Below are positions 1 through 6,496 of a DNA stretch of 7,850 nt, in pieces. The DNA comes from an uncultured Clostridium sp. (GTDB lineage Bacteria > Bacillota > Clostridia > TANB77 > CAG-508), in the NCBI GenBank assembly GCA_945874585.1, contig CAMCHB010000049.1, positions 1-7,850 on the forward strand. Reading direction: 5' to 3'. Each line of letters begins with the position of its first letter. Within the stretch, counting starts at the first letter, position 1. Under the pieces are notes generated by a model. It made no database searches, was not told where the DNA came from, and saw nothing but the letters and a program-made list of their open reading frames with translations. A program made the position numbers and the translations under genes.

Positions 1-44
1 CACACTGCATATCGTCGGCAGCGTCAGATGTGTATAAGAGACAG
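1..44. other. Illumina Nextera i5 adapter left on the contig end (artificial sequence)
   Basis: The first 44 bases match the i5 side of a Nextera library molecule. Bases 1-3 (CAC) fit the end of the P5 oligonucleotide, 4-11 (ACTGCATA) are an 8-base index that I recall as S506/N506, 12-25 (TCGTCGGCAGCGTC) are the read-1 primer part, and 26-44 (AGATGTGTATAAGAGACAG) are the 19-base Tn5 mosaic end. The order and spacing are exactly those of the commercial adapter, so chance or a natural Tn5 copy is not credible. Host sequence begins at about base 45, where an open reading frame is interrupted. Untrimmed read-through into the adapter during assembly is the likely cause. Confidence 0.98.
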
Positions 45-258
45 GAATTAAAGCAACACACAAGAAAATTACATAATTAGGCTGATTGTTTTTCAAAATC
101 AATGGAAATACAATCGCATACACACAAATTTGTAGCAATGGATTTAAAAATGACCATAAAACACCTAAAAATGAATTTTTGTATTTTCCTCTTACCTCTT
201 TTTGTACATTTGTTTTTAATAATTCTCTATATTGATATAAATTCTTAAAAATATTCAT
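45..258 (-). CDS. Polysaccharide/teichoic-acid ABC exporter permease (TagG/Wzm/RfbA type), N-terminal part only
   Basis: This is the first 71 residues of an ABC-2 type membrane protein that would form the channel for a lipid-linked glycan with the ATPase encoded just upstream. The ATG at 258 follows AAGGAG (265-270) by 6 bases, and the gene starts 12 bases after the ATPase stop. The peptide opens MNIFKNLYQYRELLKT, followed by a basic amphipathic stretch (KEVRGKYK, residues 20-27) and the family hallmark LGVLWSFLNPLLQ (31-43), which leads into the first membrane helix (about 31-55). A second hydrophobic stretch begins near residue 62. Family members are about 260-270 residues, so roughly three quarters is missing. 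The frame runs open into the adapter at 44, so the truncation is technical. The order ATPase then permease is the reverse of the commonest tagG-tagH or wzm-wzt order. Confidence 0.9.
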
Positions 259-270
259 GATATACTCCTT

Positions 271-999
271 TTACGTTGTTACTCTTATATATTCATCTAC
301 TACTTGATCTGTATTGCCATCCATTTTGATTTCTCCTTTATATAGCCATACAGCTCTACTACAAAGCTTTTTAACAACATCCAAACTATGGGTAACAAAC
401 ACCATTGTTTTTCCCTGTTCTTTTAACTCTCTCATTTTTTGATAACATTTTTCTTGAAAATGTTGATCACCAACCGAAAGGATTTCATCAATTAGCAAAA
501 TCTCTGCATCCACATTGATGGCAACAGAAAATGCTAAACGCATATACATACCAGATGAATAAGTACGAACTGGATTATCGATAAATTCACCAAGTTCAGA
601 AAATTCAATGATATCCTTCAAACGAGCATCAATTTCTTTTTTGGTTAATCCAAAAATAGAGGCATTAAAATAGATATTTTCGCGCCCTGAAAAATCTGGG
701 TGAAAACCTGCTCCTAACTCTAACAAAGAAGTAAGTTTTCCGCGGGTTTCAATTTTACCGCTATCTGGGTATATGATTTGGGTCATCAATTTTAATAACG
801 TAGATTTTCCACTTCCGTTGACGCCAATCAATCCTACCGTTTCTCCCTCTTTGATACGTAAATTGATATTTTTTAGTACTTCGATTTTTTCTTTTCGATT
901 TCGTTTAAAAAAAAGTATTTTTTCTTTTATGGTATTGGCTTTGTCTTGATATACACTAAAAGATTTTGATACATTTTCTACTATAATTTTGTCTTCCAT
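271..999 (-). CDS. Polysaccharide/teichoic-acid ABC exporter ATP-binding protein (TagH/Wzt type)
   Basis: This cytoplasmic ATPase of 242 residues would power export of an undecaprenyl-linked glycan through the permease encoded next. Visible motifs are Walker A GVNGSGKST (59-67), the family-typical LLELGAGFHPDFSGRENIY region with Q-loop function (92-110), signature YSSGM (147-151), Walker B EILLIDE (166-172), D-loop SVGD (175-178) and H-loop histidine 204. The RTYSSGM and LSVGD context is characteristic of the TagH/Wzt/KpsT group rather than of importers. The protein ends about 38 residues after the H-loop, so there is no C-terminal carbohydrate-binding domain like that of Wzt proteins that recognise a capped chain. 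A GTG at 1029 would add ten residues, but it has no ribosome-binding site and overlaps the predicted transcription start. The ATG at 999 leads directly into the conserved beta strand and is preferred. Confidence 0.95.
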   Translation of the reverse strand: MEDKIIVENVSKSFSVYQDKANTIKEKILFFKRNRKEKIEVLKNINLRIKEGETVGLIGVNGSGKSTLLKLMTQIIYPDSGKIETRGKLTSLLELGAGFHPDFSGRENIYFNASIFGLTKKEIDARLKDIIEFSELGEFIDNPVRTYSSGMYMRLAFSVAINVDAEILLIDEILSVGDQHFQEKCYQKMRELKEQGKTMVFVTHSLDVVKKLCSRAVWLYKGEIKMDGNTDQVVDEYIRVTT

Positions 1000-1013
1000 G
1001 GTTTCTTTTTCAT

Positions 1014-1019
1014 TCCTTT
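1014..1019 (-). promoter_or_regulatory. Poorly spaced ribosome-binding site of the exporter ATPase gene
   Basis: On the minus strand an AAAGGA stands 14 bases before the ATG at 999, longer than the 5-8 bases seen for the other genes here. No better site lies closer. The site does not serve the GTG at 1029, since it lies downstream of that codon. Weak or regulated translation of the ATPase is possible but not shown. Confidence 0.45.
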
Positions 1020-1033
1020 CAAATTCCACGTAG

Positions 1034-1061
1034 ATTATATCATAACAGTTTACTTTGTCAA
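1034..1061 (-). promoter_or_regulatory. Internal sigma-A promoter for the ABC exporter genes
   Basis: On the minus strand TTGACA (1056-1061) is followed after 16 bases by TATAAT (1034-1039), with TG one base before the -10 box, making an extended -10. Both hexamers match the consensus perfectly. Transcription should begin near 1027, giving a leader of about 28 bases before the ATPase ATG at 999. The -35 box lies inside the last codons of the upstream glycosyltransferase gene (stop at 1050-1052). I see no terminator between the two genes, so read-through from the main promoter would add to this one. Confidence 0.82.
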
Positions 1062-1976
1062 TTTAATTTCTGAATATCTTTTCTGATATCTTGCACTGGA
1101 TAGATAAGCTGGTATGTATAAACCAGTGACCCATAGCTTATTTCCTGCACCTTTTACATTTTTTATCACATTTTTTTGATGAGATAAATATGCAAAAAGC
1201 AAATAATGCTTGATTAGATACAATTTTTTTGAGAAAAGGATTCCCTTCTCATTTGGATGGTTCAATGCTTCTTTAAAATATTCGTAATAGCCTTTTGGAT
1301 TTTTCAAAAAAATATTGGTAATGTTGGAGGTATAACCATCCTGTAAATAATCTCCTTGTATAAGTGGAATATTCCAACAGAATACTCGGTATTTTTCATC
1401 CATTTTATGATACATTCTAGCTTCGGTAATAAATTTTTCCCTTTCTTCCACTTCATGGTGATACTGTCTACGAATTTTGGTTTTGAATACAATCATTTTT
1501 TCCCCTTGTATATCTTCTTTGAAGTATAAATCATACATCGTAGAACGGTAACCATTTTGCGGGAATAAGTTTCCACTTATCTTTCCTTGTTCATCGCGTT
1601 TTAAAAAAATACCACCATAAATTGTTTCATCTTTTTCCAGCTCTGGCACAATCTTTTTGATTTGTTCAAATGCATCTGGTACAAAAAAATCATCCGAATC
1701 ACAATCCATTACATAATTTCCAGTTGCATATTCCATCAAATGATTGATCGCTTTTGCCTTTCCTTGGTTTTCTTGCCAATAATAACGCACTCTTACTTTT
1801 CCTTCTTTTACCCATTCTTCTACAATTTCTCTTGTTTGATCCTGTGAACCATCATCCATAATCAACCATTCATAATCAAAATTAGGACTATTTTGTTGAT
1901 TTTTCAAAAGGCTTTCATATAGTTTTGGTAATAGATTGGCACGATTATAACTTGGTGTTAAAATTGATAATTTCAT
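1050..1976 (-). CDS. Family 2 glycosyltransferase (GT-A fold), surface polysaccharide synthesis
   Basis: This 308-residue cytoplasmic or membrane-associated enzyme should transfer a sugar from a nucleotide donor to a lipid-linked glycan. The N-terminal GT-A domain shows LSILTPSYNR (3-12), the nucleotide-binding DDGS (41-44), NQGKAKAIN (70-78) and the metal-binding DCDSDD (91-96). Further on, KFITEARMYHKM (181-192) and YLQDGYTSN (210-218) recall a subgroup common in Gram-positive capsule loci. Residues after about 245 are basic and partly hydrophobic (LIKHYLLFAYL), suggesting membrane contact. It diverges from the two tandem GT2 enzymes of this locus, so a different linkage is likely. The ATG overlaps the previous stop as ATGA and follows GAGGAG (1982-1987) by 5 bases. 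The 3' end carries the -35 box of the next promoter. Donor and acceptor cannot be read from sequence. Confidence 0.92.
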   Translation of the reverse strand: MKLSILTPSYNRANLLPKLYESLLKNQQNSPNFDYEWLIMDDGSQDQTREIVEEWVKEGKVRVRYYWQENQGKAKAINHLMEYATGNYVMDCDSDDFFVPDAFEQIKKIVPELEKDETIYGGIFLKRDEQGKISGNLFPQNGYRSTMYDLYFKEDIQGEKMIVFKTKIRRQYHHEVEEREKFITEARMYHKMDEKYRVFCWNIPLIQGDYLQDGYTSNITNIFLKNPKGYYEYFKEALNHPNEKGILFSKKLYLIKHYLLFAYLSHQKNVIKNVKGAGNKLWVTGLYIPAYLSSARYQKRYSEIKLTK

Positions 1977-3121
1977 ATAAGCTCCTCTTTTCTTTTTGCA
2001 TTTTTTTCATCCAAAAATGTCATGATTGCTTGAATTCTTTCTTGATTATTATAATGATACTCAACCTTCTTTTTTTCTAACTCATCTGGTACTTGTAAAA
2101 TATGATGGAGTGTTTGATAAATAGCTTCCTCAGTATTCGGCACAATTGTTACATTAGGATAATCTTTTACAGCTTCTCTGGCTGCTGTATCTGTAATCAA
2201 AATCGGTTTGTTTAATATTTTAGCTTCCTCCAATACCATTCCATATCCTTCGTATGCTGAACACAAAGCAAACAAATCAGCTTGCTTCATATACGGATAT
2301 GGGTTTGTTTTCTTCCCCATTAAAGTAAATGTATCACTAACACTTAAGCCTTGTATCAAATCATACAAATTTTCTTTTTCCGGTCCATCTCCAATCACAT
2401 AAATTTTGTGATAAAAACCATTTCGAATCAATCGTGCGTGAACACGAATCAAACGGTCAATTGCCTTTTGTTCTACCAATCGTGTTACTGTCAAAATTTG
2501 AAAACAAGAATCTTTGATAGGAGGTACCACCTTTTTTTCTGCCTTTTCTAAAATAGATTTGGCTTCTATGTAATTATACAATACCACTTTTTCAATATGA
2601 GGATCCCCCCAGATTTCTGGATATAATTTAGCAAATGATTCTTGATTGTCTTTGCTTACAAATGCTATTTTTTGAAAATTTTGATACATTTTTTGATCAA
2701 TTTTTAATTTTATTTTGCTTTTCCATCCTTCTCCATAAACTCTTGCCATATCATTGTGAAGCCATGCAATCTTTTCTGTTTTAGAATCTGGTGTCGCAAA
2801 AATACGCATAACTGGTCCTTCTAGAAAAGAGATAACTTGATCATATTTTCCTTGCAAATATTGACGGTATATTTTTTTTCTTCCCATCAAGCATTTCCAG
2901 CTCATTTTAAATTTTTCCCATTTGGTTAATTCCTGATAAGATCTCTCGCAGACGTGAATGATAGGAATGGAATCATCCACACTTTTTTCGAATTCTCCGC
3001 CAGCATATAATACAAATAAGGTAATATCGTATTGATTTTTGAGTGCATTTACCATATCAACCAATACGCGTTCTGCTCCACCTAGTGTTAAACTTGTAAT
3101 GCCAAATACTATTTTTTTCAT
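1973..3121 (-). CDS. Family 4 glycosyltransferase (GT-B fold)
   Basis: This 382-residue GT-B retaining glycosyltransferase is a full-length member of the GT4 family. The N-terminal acceptor domain opens with IVFGITSLTLGGAERVL (4-20), where GGAER is the usual glycine-rich loop. The C-terminal nucleotide-sugar domain has ILTVTRLVEQKAIDRLI (209-225, with Arg214 and Lys219 at the usual phosphate-contact positions), IGDGPE (243-248), the NPYPY element (273-277) and the E-X7-E motif in YEGYGMVLEE (Glu291 and Glu299). The last 15 residues are strongly charged. The ATG overlaps the polymerase-like gene's stop as ATGA, with AGGTGAT (3127-3133) five bases upstream, and the 3' end overlaps the next GT2 gene in the same way, so translation is probably coupled across all three. 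Sugar specificity is unknown. It is a distant relative of the GT4 enzyme at the start of the operon. Confidence 0.93.
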   Translation of the reverse strand: MKKIVFGITSLTLGGAERVLVDMVNALKNQYDITLFVLYAGGEFEKSVDDSIPIIHVCERSYQELTKWEKFKMSWKCLMGRKKIYRQYLQGKYDQVISFLEGPVMRIFATPDSKTEKIAWLHNDMARVYGEGWKSKIKLKIDQKMYQNFQKIAFVSKDNQESFAKLYPEIWGDPHIEKVVLYNYIEAKSILEKAEKKVVPPIKDSCFQILTVTRLVEQKAIDRLIRVHARLIRNGFYHKIYVIGDGPEKENLYDLIQGLSVSDTFTLMGKKTNPYPYMKQADLFALCSAYEGYGMVLEEAKILNKPILITDTAAREAVKDYPNVTIVPNTEEAIYQTLHHILQVPDELEKKKVEYHYNNQERIQAIMTFLDEKNAKRKEELI

Positions 3122-4560
3122 TTTCCATCACCTGCTTCTAATTTTGGTTTTTCTTCTATCTGACGTACCTTCTGGAATAGCAATACATTCATAGCAACAA
3201 TCAGTAAAGAAGCTGAAGCATAGAAGAAAGTATAACCAGACATAAACGATAAAATAAAACCTAAACATAAACCAAATACTAGCAAAATATAATCTGCATC
3301 TATTTGGCGAATGTGACGTATACCGAAATAAGCAAAATAAGCAAACAATGCCAAAAATGGTCCAAAATACAGGATAAATCCTAGCAATCCAAAATTAAAT
3401 AGAAAAGCTGGTATTTCCATCTCCATCACCAATTCTCGGAATTGAGCTTTATAACCATTGCCAAATAAGAATAGTACCCATGATTTTTGATTTTTTACTA
3501 GATTTTGATTGTAAATATATTGTTGCATACGCATATCATTGTTGGCCAGTTGGTGTTCTTGTGCATATTGATACAAATCCAATATGGACTGTTGAGCAGC
3601 TTTTGACATATAACTTTCTGGCAATGCTTCTTGTTCAATTTGTTCCTTTAATTTTAGTAAATCACCAGATATATGAGCTGTTTCTCCTGTTTCTTCGTCT
3701 TGAATATTGGCTTCAATCTGGTGTAAATGAGCTCTTCTTTCCAGTGTTTTAGAGCCAAATATGCCAACGCATACAACAGATACTAATAACACCACTATAC
3801 CGGCTCCCATTAGTTTTTTATTGATTTTATTTTTTTTCAAAATAGAAACCACTAATTCTGCCATTAAATAAACGACTAAAATCAATCCAAATCCTAATAA
3901 TCCAGTTCGAGTTCCCACCAATGTTGTTAAAAAGACACCTGTTAATAAGATAATGGGAATCCATATGGCATTTATTTTTCTCTCTTTGACAATAGGAATC
4001 ACCATACATAGGCAAAGGCATAAAATAGCACATAAACTGTTCCCTGATTCAAACCATCCTTTGTAGCCCATTCCTTCAATGTATGTGCTAGAAGAAGTTT
4101 TTGTCAAGATGGCTAAGAATATAGAAATGATGTAAATTGATAAAGCGATGCAAACGGAAAAACGAATTTTTCGACTATCTTTTGGGCGAAAAACATACCA
4201 ATAAATAAACAAATTCAAAATCATAAAGGTATAATTAACAATATACTGTAGTTCATTCGTAAGGCCCCCATAAGAACTTTCTGTTTTTACCTGTTGAAAA
4301 ATATACAAATGAATAATGGCATATAAACCATAAATCAATCCTCCTATTAGGACCTTCCCTTTGATCGGCTTTTTCCAAAATAAAATAATTAAAATTACAA
4401 TTGGGATCAAAGGACGAAGCACGGTAGAAGGTGATACACTCGCTTCTTGAAAAGTGTGTCGAAACCAAAAGCTTAACATGTCCAGAAGTGGAGATAGTAT
4501 GATGAAAAAGCACAATATATCATCCATATGAATTTTTCTCGTCTGATTATTCTCATTCAT
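3118..4560 (-). CDS. Wzy / O-antigen-ligase-like integral membrane protein (putative polysaccharide polymerase or ligase)
   Basis: This 480-residue polytopic protein has about twelve hydrophobic segments (roughly 13-32, 47-62, 67-89, 107-124, 133-152, 171-191, 197-215, 217-240, 250-270, 381-412, 421-440 and 443-463) and one long hydrophilic loop (about 271-358) before the last group. That layout, plus GTRTG (216-220) at a helix boundary and FGNGY (366-370) after the loop, fits the O-antigen ligase/polymerase superfamily, which moves a lipid-linked glycan onto another glycan or a wall acceptor on the outer membrane face. The loop is rich in Glu and Gln (net acidic) and probably helical. The segment at 171-191 has four cysteines within nine residues (177, 181, 183, 185). 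The ATG at 4560 follows AGGGG (4569-4573, overlapping the previous stop) by 8 bases. These proteins diverge fast, so polymerase versus ligase is undecided. Confidence 0.82.
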   Translation of the reverse strand: MNENNQTRKIHMDDILCFFIILSPLLDMLSFWFRHTFQEASVSPSTVLRPLIPIVILIILFWKKPIKGKVLIGGLIYGLYAIIHLYIFQQVKTESSYGGLTNELQYIVNYTFMILNLFIYWYVFRPKDSRKIRFSVCIALSIYIISIFLAILTKTSSSTYIEGMGYKGWFESGNSLCAILCLCLCMVIPIVKERKINAIWIPIILLTGVFLTTLVGTRTGLLGFGLILVVYLMAELVVSILKKNKINKKLMGAGIVVLLVSVVCVGIFGSKTLERRAHLHQIEANIQDEETGETAHISGDLLKLKEQIEQEALPESYMSKAAQQSILDLYQYAQEHQLANNDMRMQQYIYNQNLVKNQKSWVLFLFGNGYKAQFRELVMEMEIPAFLFNFGLLGFILYFGPFLALFAYFAYFGIRHIRQIDADYILLVFGLCLGFILSFMSGYTFFYASASLLIVAMNVLLFQKVRQIEEKPKLEAGDGK

Positions 4561-4571
4561 TCTTTCGTCCC

Positions 4572-5525
4572 CTACCTTCCTAATAATTTACTATACCAAG
4601 TAAATGTGGTACGATTAACAGTCAACATATAAAGATTTTTAGCAGATATTGGCCAATAAAAATGAGCATTTTTCTTCCAATTTGGAAATTTTTCATAAAT
4701 AAGATCAATCGTCTGTTGTAACAATTTCTCGCGAATTGTTTTGTCCTTTATTTTGACCATACGCAAAAAAGAACTGCACAATAAAAAACGAACATACATA
4801 TATTCTAATTCCAAATGGTAAGTTTCATAAATACCTCTTTGGCGATAATCCTGTAAAATATTTTCCAGAACTTTAAAAATATCCGCGTTTTTTTCGCTTT
4901 GTTGATTGGAAATCGAATTATCTCTTTGAATATAAAAGATAAAGGGTTGTTTGACATATTCTACTTTCTGAAGGTATGGAATCATACGGTAAAAGAAATC
5001 GACATCTTCATAGCGCACTCCTTTTGTGAATCTAAGATTGGTATGATTGAAAAAATGACGGTTGTATAACTTATTCCATGCTACAACACGTGCACGCATG
5101 ATCATATCTTTTTCATTACGATACTTTTTTCTACTATCCACCCTTTTTTCCTGCGGATAAACCCAATAGAAATCGCATTCTACCATGTCCGCTTTAGTTT
5201 GAACTGCCTTTTGGTATAATGTTTCATACATACTGCGATCCACATAATCATCGGAATCCAAAAATGCAATATAATCTCCTGTTGCATAATCAATTCCATA
5301 ATTTCTAGCATCGGAAAGTCCACCGTTTTCTTTACTATAAATTTTTATTTTATCTGGATATTTTTTGGCATATTGCTGCATAATGGATAAACTATTATCG
5401 GTAGAGCCATCGTTTACCACAATAATTTCAATCTCTTTTAATGTTTGCTGTACTAGACTATCTAAGCAAGTTGGCAAATATTTTTCCACATTATAAACTG
5501 GAACAATTACGCTTACTTTTGGCAT
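4572..5525 (-). CDS. Family 2 glycosyltransferase, second of a tandem pair
   Basis: This 317-residue GT-A enzyme should add one sugar to the growing lipid-linked glycan. It shows MPKVSVIVPVYN at the N-terminus, NDGSTDNS (38-45), GGLSDARNYG (68-77) and the metal-binding DSDD (90-93). The C-terminal half has WNKLY (150-154), RYEDVDF (171-177, with the Glu-Asp pair likely holding the catalytic base) and RDNSIS (201-206). This is the pattern of EpsJ/CpsI-like enzymes in Gram-positive exopolysaccharide loci. The last third is basic with no clear transmembrane helix. AAGGAG (5533-5538) lies 7 bases before the ATG, in the 15-base gap after the upstream GT2 stop. Motif positions match those of that upstream enzyme, so the two look like diverged duplicates. 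Donor specificity is unknown. Confidence 0.93.
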   Translation of the reverse strand: MPKVSVIVPVYNVEKYLPTCLDSLVQQTLKEIEIIVVNDGSTDNSLSIMQQYAKKYPDKIKIYSKENGGLSDARNYGIDYATGDYIAFLDSDDYVDRSMYETLYQKAVQTKADMVECDFYWVYPQEKRVDSRKKYRNEKDMIMRARVVAWNKLYNRHFFNHTNLRFTKGVRYEDVDFFYRMIPYLQKVEYVKQPFIFYIQRDNSISNQQSEKNADIFKVLENILQDYRQRGIYETYHLELEYMYVRFLLCSSFLRMVKIKDKTIREKLLQQTIDLIYEKFPNWKKNAHFYWPISAKNLYMLTVNRTTFTWYSKLLGR

Positions 5526-5540
5526 ATTTTTTCTCCTTTT

Positions 5541-6485
5541 TTACTTTTTTAAATAAAACGGTAAAGCAATGGTTAATAAAATTCTTTTCACGAATTGTTT
5601 TCCATTGCGTATTTTAATATTACGATACATTTTCCTCTTTTGAAATTCTCGTCTATAATTTTTTTGATCTTCTTTTGCTAATTGCTTTATTTTCAATAAA
5701 ATAGAATTGGTATAAAAAATTTTGATATCTTCTTTTCCTCTTTTGGATACTTGGCTTTTTTTCATAGCCTCGATCATTGCATCATAATGAGCAAAACTAT
5801 CCTCCATTTTCTTAATTGTTTTGGCATGATCCGGATTGCGCATAATACTGTTATCACTTTGAATGTAAAAATAGCCGTATTCATTTGTTGATACAACGCT
5901 TTTAGCTTGTATTAACATCAAAGGAATCAAGCCAAAATCTTCATGCTCTTTTCCATCTGCAAAACGAAAATGATGTTGCTCAAAATAATCCTTTCGCACC
6001 AAATACAAGCACGGAGAATCCATCAAAACATCTTGTCCAAATAAAATATGAAACGCTTCCTCCCCTGTCTTTTGACTAAAAACTGGTCCATCCACCTTTT
6101 GAATCTCTTGTAATTGTTGATCAACCATTGTTAGCTTGAATTTAATTAAATCAATTTGTTGCTCCATATAAGGGATCAATTTTACTAGCAAATCTTTCTG
6201 CAAATAATCATCTGAATCCAGAAACAAAAAATACTCTCCGGTTGCCTTTTGAATTGCTTCATTACGTGTACTTGCTATGCCTTCATTTGGTTTTGCATAA
6301 TAATGAATACGATCTGGATTTTTTTGCCTATAGGCTTGAATTTTTTCTTCCGAATGATCGGTGGAACCATCATTTATAACAATTATTTCAAAATCCGAAT
6401 AAGTCTGGTCAAGAACAGATTGTAAGCAAATGGCAATTTGTTTTTCTGTATTGTAAACCGGTATCAACACACTAACTTTTGGCAT
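5541..6485 (-). CDS. Family 2 glycosyltransferase, first of a tandem pair
   Basis: This 314-residue GT-A glycosyltransferase begins MPKVSVLIPVYN and carries NDGSTDHS (38-45), NEGIASTRNEAI (67-78), DSDD (90-93), HEDFG (181-185) and SDNSIM (210-215). An in-frame ATG at 6512 would add nine residues (MKKCFKGEI). I reject it because it lies inside the previous gene and because AAGGAG (6491-6496) sits 5 bases before the ATG at 6485; the upstream start would place this site within the coding region. The C-terminus is very basic and ends in a hydrophobic patch (RILLTIALPFYLKK, 301-314), which could anchor the enzyme to the membrane near its lipid-linked acceptor. It follows the GT4 gene by 10 bases and precedes its likely paralogue by 15. 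The donor sugar cannot be inferred. Confidence 0.93.
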   Translation of the reverse strand: MPKVSVLIPVYNTEKQIAICLQSVLDQTYSDFEIIVINDGSTDHSEEKIQAYRQKNPDRIHYYAKPNEGIASTRNEAIQKATGEYFLFLDSDDYLQKDLLVKLIPYMEQQIDLIKFKLTMVDQQLQEIQKVDGPVFSQKTGEEAFHILFGQDVLMDSPCLYLVRKDYFEQHHFRFADGKEHEDFGLIPLMLIQAKSVVSTNEYGYFYIQSDNSIMRNPDHAKTIKKMEDSFAHYDAMIEAMKKSQVSKRGKEDIKIFYTNSILLKIKQLAKEDQKNYRREFQKRKMYRNIKIRNGKQFVKRILLTIALPFYLKK

Positions 6486-6490
6486 AATCT

Positions 6491-6496
6491 CTCCTT
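6491..6496 (-). promoter_or_regulatory. Ribosome-binding site that fixes the start of the first GT2 gene
   Basis: On the minus strand AAGGAG, within TAAAGGAGAGATT, partly overlaps the GT4 stop codon (6496-6498) and stands 5 bases before the ATG at 6485. It decides in favour of that start over the in-frame ATG at 6512, which lies 16 bases upstream of the site. Confidence 0.85.

Noticed and set aside
26..44. Tn5/IS50 mosaic end as evidence of a natural transposon
   Set aside because: The mosaic end is preceded by the synthetic primer and index sequence of a sequencing library, so it comes from library preparation.
981..1013. A 10-codon leader ORF (ATG at 1013) overlapping the exporter ATPase start
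   Set aside because: The only ribosome-binding-like bases directly abut its ATG, leaving no spacer. The frame is short and lysine-rich by composition, so a leader peptide is not supported.
3480..3752. Plus-strand ORF of 90 codons opposite the long loop of the Wzy/WaaL-like protein
   Set aside because: It is antisense to a well-supported gene and lacks a ribosome-binding site, promoter and family motifs. It arises from low stop density on the opposite strand.
4253..4513. Minus-strand ORF of 86 codons inside the Wzy/WaaL-like gene
   Set aside because: It is an out-of-frame shadow of the membrane protein gene with no ribosome-binding site and no recognisable protein features.
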